Shown: piece after piece, positions 27,431 through 36,273 of the stretch | Numbering within the stretch: position 1 is the first letter of the stretch | Layout of the letters: the number at the start of each line of letters is the position of its first letter | The notes under the pieces: model-generated | The model's database searches: none | Told to the model about the DNA's origin: nothing | The model's input: only the letters and a program-made list of their open reading frames with translations | Position numbers and translations under genes: made by a program | Assembly (NCBI RefSeq): GCF_005876835.1 | Contig: NZ_PPSW01000007.1 | Span: 62,001-126,000, forward strand | Direction of reading: 5' to 3' | DNA length: 64,000 bases | Source: Pseudoalteromonas phenolica | GTDB lineage: Bacteria > Pseudomonadota > Gammaproteobacteria > Enterobacterales > Alteromonadaceae

Positions 27431-29059
27431 CTAAATGCCATTTAAGCCATTGTAGCTTTTACTCACCAGCGTGTTTCTTCCATTGTCTTTTGCTTCATAT
27501 AGTGCCGAATCAGCGATGCGAAACACCTGCTCAATATCAAACTCATCTGGAGCATTACAGGTTGTTAAACCTAAAGATGCTGTTAAACATTCAGCTGTTG
27601 TAGACTTTTCATGGGGTATTTTTAGTTTCATCACTGCTTACCTTAACTTATCAGCAACGAGTATTGCTTCTTGTGCATTAACTTGTGTCAGCAAAATAGT
27701 GAATTCTTCTCCGCCGTATCGCGCTACCAAGTCCATACTTGAACGTGTGTTTTCGCTAAGCGACTCTGCGACTTTGCAAATAACCTCATCACCTCCTTGA
27801 TGTCCATAGTGGTCGTTATAACCTTTAAAGTGATCAATATCTAACATAATCATACTAATGGGAAATAAAGCTGGTTCACGCTCATTAGCAAGCACCTCCA
27901 AAAAAGTCATCAAGGCTCTGCGGTTGGCTATTTTAGTTAACTCGTCTGTGTCGCTCAGTTTTTGCAGTTGTTTATTTGCTTCAACTAAAACAGTTTTTTG
28001 ATTATCAACGGTCGCAAACAACCCATCAATTAGGTGTGCTAGATGACCAATTTCATCCTGTCTTTTTATATTGGTCTCTTGCGAAAAATCGCCCTCTTTA
28101 ATCACCCGATAGACAGTTTTTCTTAATGAGCTAAGCGGGCTAACTACCACTTTATTAATCAGGTAATAAATAAACGCGAGAATAAAAATCGAGCTAATTA
28201 AAGCAATTCCCATGGAGTGCTCTACTAACTGATCAGCGAACATACGTTTTGGCTTTAAATAGGCCATTACAAGTTCAGCATTACCTAAAACATCATTAAA
28301 AGAAACATATATCAACTCATCCTGAGTTCTAATAGTGGGATAGCTTTTATATTTTTCAAATGGAATTATTAATTTATCTTTGGGTATCTTTGAGTAACTA
28401 TGTAATTGAATATGTCGCTGCATTAACTCGGTGAGTTGCAGACTGACTTTAAAATCTAGATAGGTCCAAACCAGCATATTACCGTAAACTTTTCCAGTGC
28501 CTACCGAGGGCATAATGGTACTACTTACAAACAGAATTAAGTCTTCTTTATACCTTATTAAACCTGACTTAAATTGTAGCTTTTGTTGCTCTAGAGGTTC
28601 TGAGCTTTGAACAATTAAAAATTGTGCTTTTTGCTGTTCAGAGGCAACTTGAAACAGCGAGTCCGAGATAACATCTCCATTGTTTTCTAACGCAAAGTGA
28701 CTGATAGCTTTCCCTTTGTAATCATAGAAGTGCATACCATTCAAATTAAGAGACTGTAGGGATTCTCTAATGTGATAATTTTCATATAAAAACACTTTAT
28801 CTTCGCGCTCGATGGCTCGAGTCATCTCATCCCATACGGCATTGTCATACACCAGCCTTTGCATTTCACTTTGGATCCGTGCAAACGCAGACCCTAATTT
28901 TTTGATGTCTTTTTTATCATTCTCAACTTCAAGGGCCATGAGTTGAGGTAAAGTCCAATGATAGCGGATCAACAGATGGACAGATGAAAACCCAATTAAC
29001 AAGAGTGCAAAGAGCAAAAATAACTTTAAGCGGAGACTTTTAATTATCAGGTTTCTCAT
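27431..29059 (-). pseudogene. Diguanylate cyclase gene interrupted by an in-frame TAA
   Basis: An inner-membrane GGDEF protein of 542 codons split by one in-frame stop (27638-27640). The first part (473 residues) has a membrane segment at about 10-32, a periplasmic CHASE4-like sensor (LMALEVENDKKDIKKLGSAF), a second membrane segment near 285, a HAMP domain and most of the GGDEF domain, including RYGGEEF near residue 450. The stop falls right after ADKLR, where relatives continue with a residue such as Gln. The same frame carries on without a gap through AVMKLKIPHEKST, LTASLGLTT and ADSALYEAKDNGRNTLV, the normal end of the domain. A single CAA-to-TAA change would explain it. The truncated product lacks the last third of the catalytic fold and should not make cyclic di-GMP. 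Confidence 0.85.
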
Positions 29060-29138
29060 ACTTTACATAAGGACTATTGGGTAATTAGGTTCGAGTATAA
29101 GTATAGGTTTAATCAGTTTTTTTGCTGCAATAGCAATA

Positions 29139-29162
29139 AAAAAAGGTGCAGAAATGCACCTT
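29139..29162 (-). terminator. Terminator of the di-heme peroxidase gene
   Basis: AAGGTGCA and TGCACCTT form an eight-base-pair stem around the four-base loop GAAA. On the minus strand it is followed by eight T, making a strong rho-independent terminator about 70 bases after the peroxidase stop codon. Confidence 0.85.
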
Positions 29163-29232
29163 GTCTTGCTTACTTGGTATATCCACAATGTAACCTCTAA
29201 GAGAAGCCACTCAGTAGACATTCATTCCTTAT

Positions 29233-31047
29233 CTAGAGCGTATTACCTTCAGCATCAATCGCATCAAATTGATGACCATCGGGTCCACCATCTCGTGGCG
29301 GTATCAACGCTTTAATTTCATTACTGCCAGCCATGGCTTCTGGATCAGTCAATGAGCGTAAAAATGCAGCTAATAAGCTCACCTGTTGTTCGCTAAACCC
29401 TCTAATTATTGCATCATCACTTCTATCAGATGCAGCGCGGTTTTGCGCATTAAGGTCTAGCACAAATGTGCCAGCTTCACCCACGACTTCATCACACTGT
29501 AACTCACTCAAGTGCTTAAATTGCGGTAACTGACACGTTTCTTTTTCTCCATAAAATCGCTCTAAAGATCCCGTGACATCTGAGTAGTGCTCAATCACGC
29601 GTTCTAGTGACGCAAATACGCCTTTGTCTCCATACGGTGCTGTTATACCGACATTAAGTAGACTTGGCATTCTGAATTGGTTTTTCGCATTGCCATCGGC
29701 GACACCATGGACACCAATTTGCGGGTAAAGTGGCCCGCGCGTTCGCTCTGGGGTGAACATCGCGCCATCATGGCAATTGGCACATCCGGCACCGGTATAG
29801 AAAAATAATGCACCACGTTTTTCATCAGCAGTTAATTTATCGTGATCGCCCTGCACATAATCAAAGAAAGGATTGTCTATAAACATAAATGACGCCTGAT
29901 ATGCAGACATAGCACGAGCTATTCTCATAAAACTAACTGAGTCGTCACCAAATGCCTTTTCAAATAGCGGCTTCCACTGAGTCGATAATCTAGCAGCAAT
30001 GAATTCGCGGTAGGCTTGCGGTGATTGAAACCCACTTGGGTCTCCCATTTCAGCAGCGGCAGTAATTGGGAAGTGTGCTTGCGCTATCAATAAACGTAGC
30101 GGATCGTTTGCATCCACTTGTGCGTTCATTGCACGAGTTACATCAAGCTCAGGGGTTTGAATAGGTGCTGTTGAAACTAAGCCAACTTCACTATCACGGT
30201 TGGCTTGTCTAAGTTTCACACGCTGATCCCAAAACATACTGCCAACCCAAAGGGCTGAGTTACACACCGCTGGTGAGGTTCTGCCCACCGCAGGTACTGT
30301 ACTGCCATCGGTTCGACCTAACCCCATTACATCTGGGTTTTCAGCATTCACACCAATTGACAGAGAAAGTCCGTCACTACCACAGCTTTCAGCTGGATGA
30401 TGACATGATGCGCATGAAGTATCGTGGTTCTGGCTAAGCGCTTTACTAAAGAATAAGCGCTTGCCTAACTCAATAAGCTCTCTATCTTCTTGCCGGCGAT
30501 AGCGAGCAACATATGCCTGTAAGTTTTCTAATTGTGGGGCAATACCTGCACTATCAAGGACCTTGTCTAAACAGTCATTTAAAGCATCATCGACAATCGC
30601 TGTCACATCGTTGCTGCCGCAATGGTCGCTTAACCTTTCAATACCAATTCGGATCACCGAACCATTTCTCAGGCCATCATTATTATCATGCGCTAAGGTT
30701 TTAACAGTATCGCTATTCGAAGCTAGGCTTGTGATCTTGCCACGAGCCACTGCTTGAACATGATAAGTGTGTTCCACGCCGGGTGACGCCGTTGAGTCGA
30801 CAAAAAAAGTCATTGCAGTGCGACCAATACGCTGACCATCACGAAAGACTCGATAGGCACGTATTCCCGATACACCTTCTGGTGCTTGCCAACTTAACCC
30901 CACTTCAGTACTGGTGTGTACTTTGGCGATGAGTTCAGTCGGTGCGCTCGTTTCTATTGATGTACTTGCATTTACGAAAAGTGCGGCGCTAAACAAAGAT
31001 GCGTAACAGAGTTTAACTAAACCGCTTTGGTGACCTTGTCCAAACAT
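29233..31047 (-). CDS. Di-heme cytochrome c peroxidase/MauG-family protein with fibronectin-III domain
   Basis: A 604-residue periplasmic or secreted protein. The signal peptide is about residues 1-27. A fibronectin type III-like domain follows (about 33-115: VGLSWQAPEGVSGIRAYRVF). The remainder matches the di-heme cytochrome c peroxidase/MauG family, with two haem-c motifs: CASCH near residue 209 and CANCH near residue 420. Family members reduce hydrogen peroxide or oxidise protein or organic substrates. The N-terminal domain is unusual for a classical CcpA, which has about 320 residues, and suggests a surface-associated oxidase. Start ATG at 31047 behind GAGGAG. It is monocistronic, with a strong terminator. 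Confidence 0.9.
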   Translation of the reverse strand: MFGQGHQSGLVKLCYASLFSAALFVNASTSIETSAPTELIAKVHTSTEVGLSWQAPEGVSGIRAYRVFRDGQRIGRTAMTFFVDSTASPGVEHTYHVQAVARGKITSLASNSDTVKTLAHDNNDGLRNGSVIRIGIERLSDHCGSNDVTAIVDDALNDCLDKVLDSAGIAPQLENLQAYVARYRRQEDRELIELGKRLFFSKALSQNHDTSCASCHHPAESCGSDGLSLSIGVNAENPDVMGLGRTDGSTVPAVGRTSPAVCNSALWVGSMFWDQRVKLRQANRDSEVGLVSTAPIQTPELDVTRAMNAQVDANDPLRLLIAQAHFPITAAAEMGDPSGFQSPQAYREFIAARLSTQWKPLFEKAFGDDSVSFMRIARAMSAYQASFMFIDNPFFDYVQGDHDKLTADEKRGALFFYTGAGCANCHDGAMFTPERTRGPLYPQIGVHGVADGNAKNQFRMPSLLNVGITAPYGDKGVFASLERVIEHYSDVTGSLERFYGEKETCQLPQFKHLSELQCDEVVGEAGTFVLDLNAQNRAASDRSDDAIIRGFSEQQVSLLAAFLRSLTDPEAMAGSNEIKALIPPRDGGPDGHQFDAIDAEGNTL

Positions 31048-31477
31048 GTGTTTTCTCCTCAGTTGCTTACTCCTGTAAACAACTTTTGAGTGTTTGATTA
31101 CACGTTTCCTTAATTGTGTAAATTCGATATTTATTATTATTCAGTTTAAGTTCATAGGGTTATGAAATATTAAGCCACTTATAAGTGCCCCAATTGTTAA
31201 GCTAAACATCAATTAAGGAAAAAATATGAATAAATTAAAATTAAAAAATAAAAAAGGACTAGTTTTAATAACTCAATGACACATACCGTAACGATTTATC
31301 AATTTTAAAATGCAGTCAGACCCCTTATATTTACTTAACTAAACTTACTATAAGCCCTGCAAGGAAATTGAATGTCGCAGGACTTAAACACAACGCTCAC
31401 TGTTGTTAATATTTTATCGTTTGGCAGCATGGCATAAGCGATTGAGTCTGTTTTATATATCCGATGATAGGTAAATA
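31048..31477. other. Intergenic region, one micro-ORF candidate
   Basis: This 430-bp stretch between divergent genes is AT-rich. Apart from the micro-ORF at 31226 I see no gene or strong hairpin. The bases around 31311-31330 (CAGTCAGACCCCTTAT) resemble the ends of REP-type dispersed repeats seen in related genomes, as I recall them, but no full element is evident. Confidence 0.4.
31226..31279 (+). CDS. Candidate 17-residue micro-ORF with strong ribosome site
   Basis: TTAAGGAAAAAAT directly precedes an ATG that opens MNKLKLKNKKGLVLITQ and stops. The Lys/Leu alternation resembles the leader start of small ribosomal-peptide precursors common in this group, but here the core is missing. There are no modification enzymes nearby. 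It may be a remnant, a leader peptide or chance. Confidence 0.2.
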   Translation: MNKLKLKNKKGLVLITQ

Positions 31478-32356
31478 ATGGTGCAATCAAGGGACTACTT
31501 CGATCTTCCTCCCCCTGCTTGGTTATCTCATTCGGTAGAAGTATTTTGGTGCCAAAAGCTTTCAGAGCATACGTTTTTTATCCCGCAAGGCGTCTTTGAT
31601 TTACTTTTACACAGTCAGCCTATTGCCTTTTCGAAATTTGATAATCAATTACCTATCAAGCAAGTTCCCGCTGGTACATCAATTCTTGGTCAACAGATCA
31701 GTGCATACACACTCTATAGCAAACATCCGCAGTGGATTTTTGGCGTGAGACTAAAACCTTTTTCATTTCTAAAGCAGCAGTTTATGTCATCGCTTGAAGT
31801 GAAAAACACCATAGAATCAATCACGCAATTACTCAGTCATTCAGGCTACTTAAACGATGTTTTACCGCTATTAACTCAATTAAATGAAAACCACATCAAC
31901 ATACAGATGCAGGTATTAATAGAGAAAATAACGCCTTGGCTGCATAGCCAATTTATTGCCAATGACTATGTTATCTCTGAGCCTTTAAGAGCTGAGACCA
32001 ACGCCATATTAAATGCCCGAGGCGATATAAAAATTTCCGACATGTGTGAGACGTTTTCAATAAGTAAAGTCACACTCAGACAGCACTTTCTCGATAACAT
32101 TGGCCTATTACCCAAAGAGCTCTGCAAAATTTGGCGTTTAAACAACTTTTTACTGCACAGCCAATCGGCCACACAAACACTCACCGAGTCAGCAATCAAC
32201 GCCGGTTATTTTGACCAAGCTCATTTAAATAGAGAATTTAAAAGCCTGCTTGGACAAACACCCAAACGCTATTTAAACTCAACTGAGCCACATTTGAATC
32301 AAGGTTTTCAAGCAGCAATCAACAATCGATTCATAGGTAAATACGACCCTTTTTGA
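31478..32356 (+). CDS. AraC family transcriptional regulator
   Basis: A 292-residue regulator. The N-terminal half (about 1-165) resembles the DUF6597-type sensor found in many AraC proteins (FFIPQGVFDLLLHSQPIAFS and QWIFGVRLKPFSF). The C-terminal part is a double helix-turn-helix (IKISDMCETFSISKVTLRQH and LTESAINAGYFDQAHLNREF). No inducer can be predicted. It lies 81 bp upstream of an S41 peptidase gene in the same direction, repeating the regulator-then-S41 pattern seen at 14652-16834, and may control that peptidase. Confidence 0.88.
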   Translation: MVQSRDYFDLPPPAWLSHSVEVFWCQKLSEHTFFIPQGVFDLLLHSQPIAFSKFDNQLPIKQVPAGTSILGQQISAYTLYSKHPQWIFGVRLKPFSFLKQQFMSSLEVKNTIESITQLLSHSGYLNDVLPLLTQLNENHINIQMQVLIEKITPWLHSQFIANDYVISEPLRAETNAILNARGDIKISDMCETFSISKVTLRQHFLDNIGLLPKELCKIWRLNNFLLHSQSATQTLTESAINAGYFDQAHLNREFKSLLGQTPKRYLNSTEPHLNQGFQAAINNRFIGKYDPF

Positions 32357-32437
32357 GCTTGCTTAACTTTTTTACAATTTTTACGTGTACGAACTTGATA
32401 GGTTTTTCTTAACAAGAACACTTTGTGAAAAAATGCT

Positions 32438-33832
32438 ATGACATCATTTAAGAAAACCGCACTTTCTATTGCACTCTTCATTGGCTTAAATAGCCAAACA
32501 GCGCTAGCCCAAGCTATTTCAAAAGCTGAAAAACAACAAGTTATTGATAAAGTTAGCGAATTAATGGCTGAACATTATGTTTATCCTGAAGTGGCAACAA
32601 AAACCAACCAAAAGTTAAAGCAAGCTTTTGAGCAAGGTGAATTTGCAGCCCATACTGACAGCGAAGAATTTGCCAAAGCACTCTCGACTTGGTTAGAAGA
32701 AACCGCCCAAGATCGTCATCTAAGAGTTCGAGCAAATCCGGTCAATCAAGAAGTTAAAGGTGCAGAATCTCGTTTGCGCGATAGCTTGCTCAACCCCCCT
32801 CGCTTTGGCTCACAGAACAAAGGCGTGGTTGGCGCAAAAGTACTTGAAAATAATATAGGCTATATGGATTTACGTGGTTTTTATCGCTTAACTGAAAGCC
32901 AGCCATACATCGACTCGGCAATGAAGCTACTGGCAAATACTGACGCCATCATTATCGATTTACGTAAAAATGGCGGCGGCTCACCAAGAACAGTGCAATA
33001 TTTGTGTAGTTACTTCTTTGATGAACCGCTGTTACTAAACAGCTTATATTACAGAGAAGACAACGAAACCATCGACTACCACGTTTTAGACGAAGTCGCT
33101 GGTGACAAACTGCCAGATGTACCTCTGTATGTGTTAACCAGTAATCGCACCGCGTCAGCGGCAGAAGAATTCAGCTATAACATGCAAACCAGAAAACGCG
33201 CCACTTTGGTGGGTGAGACCACCCGAGGCGCGGCGAACCCTGGTGGTATGTTTACCGTCAACGATAACTTTAGAATGTTTGTCGCAACGGGTGCTGCCAT
33301 AAACCCTGTCACCAAAACCAATTGGGAAACGGTTGGCGTAGTGCCACATGTTGCAACAGAAAAAGATCAAGCACTCGACAAAGCCATTGAGCTCGCAAGC
33401 ACTGAAGTCGAGAAAAACTGGCAAGCTCTTAAAACTCAGCGCGAGCAATCGCTCGATAAACTGCTCGCACTGTTAAATGATGTAAAACAATCAGAAAAAT
33501 CATTAACTGATTTAAGACAAGGCTATCAAAAGCAAACTAAAGCCCTGTTGAATACACTCAACCTCACAGATAGAGAGCTGGCAAACCTAGCGTATGACAG
33601 CTGGGAAACTTCACCAAAATACGCCGTTTTCTTGTTAGAAATTGCAGTCACTTTTAACGAGCAAGAAACCTTTTTATACGAGTACTGGGCACGCGCTTTG
33701 GCAAAAATGGACCAACTTAGCGAAGCTAAAAGCGTCATTGATATCGGGCTATCAAAAGTCAAAGGCGAAGAGCATGTAAAGATGCTTAAAGAGACCCTTG
33801 CCGAAATCACGGTTTCAAAAAACAAGCTTTAG
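32438..33832 (+). CDS. Secreted S41 family peptidase (IRBP-like) with C-terminal helical extension
   Basis: A 464-residue exported S41 peptidase. The signal peptide MTSFKKTALSIALFIGLNSQ runs to about residue 26. An N-terminal helical lobe of the interphotoreceptor-retinoid-binding-protein type follows (KVSELMAEHYVYPEVATKTN), then the catalytic core with IIDLRKNGGGSPRTVQYL near 170 and RTASAAEEFSYNMQ with the nucleophilic Ser at residue 240. After about residue 320 there is a helical extension of roughly 140 residues, rich in Glu and Lys, with a TPR-like ending. The upstream AraC gene is its likely regulator. The substrate is unknown. Confidence 0.88.
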   Translation: MTSFKKTALSIALFIGLNSQTALAQAISKAEKQQVIDKVSELMAEHYVYPEVATKTNQKLKQAFEQGEFAAHTDSEEFAKALSTWLEETAQDRHLRVRANPVNQEVKGAESRLRDSLLNPPRFGSQNKGVVGAKVLENNIGYMDLRGFYRLTESQPYIDSAMKLLANTDAIIIDLRKNGGGSPRTVQYLCSYFFDEPLLLNSLYYREDNETIDYHVLDEVAGDKLPDVPLYVLTSNRTASAAEEFSYNMQTRKRATLVGETTRGAANPGGMFTVNDNFRMFVATGAAINPVTKTNWETVGVVPHVATEKDQALDKAIELASTEVEKNWQALKTQREQSLDKLLALLNDVKQSEKSLTDLRQGYQKQTKALLNTLNLTDRELANLAYDSWETSPKYAVFLLEIAVTFNEQETFLYEYWARALAKMDQLSEAKSVIDIGLSKVKGEEHVKMLKETLAEITVSKNKL

Positions 33833-33860
33833 TCAATCGCTAAAGCACTAACTGTACACC

Positions 33861-33886
33861 AAAGCCAGCAGGATGCTGGCTTTTTT
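33861..33886 (+). terminator. Rho-independent terminator after the S41 peptidase
   Basis: AAAGCCAGCA and TGCTGGC form a tight stem with a GGA loop followed by TTTTTT, 29 bases beyond the stop codon. It is a textbook terminator. Confidence 0.92.
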
Positions 33887-33983
33887 CATCGATTTAACCT
33901 GACACTTCACTTTGCACAAGGTGCTAGACAATTCATTGATAACAGCTAAAAATATCACGCATCACTTTATAAGGTATGTCACT

Positions 33984-34457
33984 ATGCATCTGTTCAAAAA
34001 AATCGCTGTTATTTCTACTTTATTACTGACATTTGCTGCAAACGCAAAGATGTTATCGATTGGCGATAACATCGAGTTTCCAACACTTAACGACCAATTT
34101 GATCAACCGCATTCATTCAAGCCTAGTACTCAGTGGCTAGTTCTAGCGCATGATATGGACAGCAGCCGCGTAACGCGCGATGCGTTTGCAGGGCAAACCA
34201 ACGAAACGCTACAACAAGCCAACATACAATACTACGCCGATATTAGCGGTATGCCGGGACTAATTAGCAGCTATATAGCAATTCCAAAAATGCAAAAGCA
34301 AAAGTACAACATCGTACTGGCCAAAGAAGATGATGAACTGGCATTTTTGCCAAGCGAAGATGACAAGGTCAGTATTTTCAAAATTGAAAATGGCAAAATC
34401 GTAGAGTTTATTACCACCGACAGCGCTGACGTTTTAAAGAAAACCGTACTTAAATAA
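33984..34457 (+). CDS. Small periplasmic protein, YtfJ/redoxin-like, function unknown
   Basis: The open frame begins at 33912, but the ATG at 33984 follows AAGG and begins a signal peptide (MHLFKKIAVISTLLLTFAANA), so I use that start: 157 residues. The mature part (IGDNIEFPTLNDQFDQPHSF, then WLVLAHDMDSSRVTRDAFAG) has the outline of a thioredoxin-fold redoxin such as YtfJ, but without catalytic Cys. Related proteins in Shewanella and Pseudoalteromonas carry uninformative automatic names. Function unknown. A 9-bp terminator hairpin follows. Confidence 0.75.
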   Translation: MHLFKKIAVISTLLLTFAANAKMLSIGDNIEFPTLNDQFDQPHSFKPSTQWLVLAHDMDSSRVTRDAFAGQTNETLQQANIQYYADISGMPGLISSYIAIPKMQKQKYNIVLAKEDDELAFLPSEDDKVSIFKIENGKIVEFITTDSADVLKKTVLK

Positions 34458-34460
34458 TCG

Positions 34461-34490
34461 AATAAGAACCCCCTACTCGTTCTTATTTTA
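34461..34490 (+). terminator. Terminator after the small periplasmic protein gene
   Basis: AATAAGAAC pairs with GTTCTTATT around a nine-base loop, followed by TTACT. It begins four bases after the stop codon. Confidence 0.65.
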
Positions 34491-34682
34491 CTATCAAATG
34501 CAATAAGGCAGATCTGCTCAGCCTTATTGCATACCCTTCGTATAATACCTCTCTCGCATTCTTTGAACGCAAACTCTAGCCCTGCATTGGCTTTCTTAAA
34601 CATCTAAGTTAATTCAACATTTAAACCTTTTACTCATTCTTATCGTCTAATGAATGATTTTGATGATTGTAAAAGGAAAACA

Positions 34683-35810
34683 ATGAACCGCTTAATAACC
34701 CGCACCATACCGTCTATATTAGTTGCTTCATTAATCTCAGTCTTGGCCGCATGTAAAAGTCATGATGCAATAAATTTTGAAGCAAATACAAAAGATGAGC
34801 TTATTGAATTTATTGATGGAAATGCTGGACAGGTCGTCTCAATTTCTGTGGTAGATGCAGACAAAACGTACCAATATCACTTAGGAACCTTAAGTAATGG
34901 TGAGACGCCTAATAATCAAACACTTTACGAAATTGGCTCAATCACCAAAACGTATACAGGGTTAGTTGTTGCGAAAGCCATTCAGGACGGTAAAGTTGAG
35001 CTTGATAAAGATATTCGCCAATACCTTAAAGATGACGAATACAAAAACCTAGAGCTCTCCAACCGATATATAACTTTGCGACACCTTTTAACCCACACCA
35101 GTGGGCTACCATATAGTTTTGCTGTCAGTCGCGAAGATATAGAGCAAGGCAGATATTTTGAAAAAATATCAAAATACACCAGAGCCGATTACTTTAACGA
35201 CCTTAAAGCAGTGACGCTTAGCTCTATACCTGGCGAGGACTATGTCTATTCAAGCGTGGGGACTAATTTAGCGGCTTATATTGTTGAATCAGTATATCAA
35301 AAACCCTTTGAAACACTTCTTACTGACATAATCACCAGCAAATCTGGAGAGCTGAATACTAAATTCAGACGCGCACATTCTGAGGTGAGTAAAGTTACAA
35401 TCGGGTCAGATGGAAACGGTAATCAGATGCCCTTGGCAAGTGCATATTGGTATGCAGGCGGCGGGTTAACTTCAGACCTTGAGTCCATGACACATTATAT
35501 GCGCCATCAATTATCTTCAGAGCCTGAAGTCGCTATTTCTCATCAACTTGTGGAACAAAGTTGGATGGGTCAAGGCACAGCGTTTTATTGGAATACAACC
35601 CAAGATGATTCAAATGAAATCATGCTATATCAAAGTGGCGGCTCAATGGGCACGTCTAGTTGGCTAGCTATTTATCCGAAGCAAAATATTGGTATTTTCA
35701 TCGTCACAAACTTAGCAAAAAGCAATACTCAAGAAGCACTAGAAGCCATTTCAGAGCAGGTTTTTGACCATTTAATCGCATATAAAAAAGCCATAAAGCC
35801 AAATTCATAA
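34683..35810 (+). CDS. Beta-lactamase-family serine hydrolase lipoprotein
   Basis: A 375-residue lipoprotein of the class-C beta-lactamase/DD-peptidase/esterase superfamily. The ATG at 34683 follows AAAAGGAAAAC, and the signal peptide has the lipobox LAAC. The catalytic SxxK motif is GSITKTYTG, with Ser at residue 86 and Lys at 89. The usual YxN motif is YSS (DYVYSSVGTN), and the third motif is SGG (LYQSGGSMGTSSW) instead of KTG or HTG. These changes point to a peptidase, esterase or other hydrolase rather than an antibiotic-inactivating lactamase. The stop codon lies inside a terminator-like hairpin. Confidence 0.87.
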   Translation: MNRLITRTIPSILVASLISVLAACKSHDAINFEANTKDELIEFIDGNAGQVVSISVVDADKTYQYHLGTLSNGETPNNQTLYEIGSITKTYTGLVVAKAIQDGKVELDKDIRQYLKDDEYKNLELSNRYITLRHLLTHTSGLPYSFAVSREDIEQGRYFEKISKYTRADYFNDLKAVTLSSIPGEDYVYSSVGTNLAAYIVESVYQKPFETLLTDIITSKSGELNTKFRRAHSEVSKVTIGSDGNGNQMPLASAYWYAGGGLTSDLESMTHYMRHQLSSEPEVAISHQLVEQSWMGQGTAFYWNTTQDDSNEIMLYQSGGSMGTSSWLAIYPKQNIGIFIVTNLAKSNTQEALEAISEQVFDHLIAYKKAIKPNS

Positions 35811-35819
35811 ATTTGGCTT
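35796..35819 (+). terminator. Hairpin overlapping the stop codon of the serine hydrolase gene
   Basis: AAGCCAAATT and AATTTGGCTT form a perfect ten-base-pair stem with a four-base loop; the TAA stop is inside it. The bases after it (GGTATTCTT) make a weak T-run. It is probably a terminator, despite overlapping the coding end. Confidence 0.6.
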
Positions 35820-36273
35820 GGTATTCTTCTATGCGAATATTAACAGGCAACTATGCCGCAAATAAATTCTCAATTATTTAATTACATGAGTTTAGTTAAA
35901 AAATTTCCACATATAACTTGCGTTAGCAGAAGTTAGTCTTCAAAGATAATACAAGTAACATTTGGTCGCACTTTACGTATTTAAAAGTTAAAAGCTGACT
36001 TAGCGCAAGATGAACATTACATTTGTATTTAGACTTTGATTTCATTTGAGTAAAGTTTAAGTATTCAATAACTGCTCAACCTTGTTGAAATGCCTTTTCA
36101 CTTAACCCATTAGTTCATAAAACATTGATTTAAATATCATAAAAATATAATGTTAATGAAGTCAACAGGAAAAACAGGGCTTAGGTTACCCTGTCGCGCC
36201 CCAATCGGATAGCGTGTCAGCATAACGCAGCTTTTTATGTATTGCACTCTAAAACCAATGGAATAAAATTTAG
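35820..36273. other. AT-rich intergenic stretch before the OLD nuclease gene
   Basis: I find no gene, repeat or clear hairpin in these 450 bases. Codon-like structure is absent in all frames. The composition is as AT-rich as the following OLD gene, so both may belong to one acquired segment. Confidence 0.45.
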
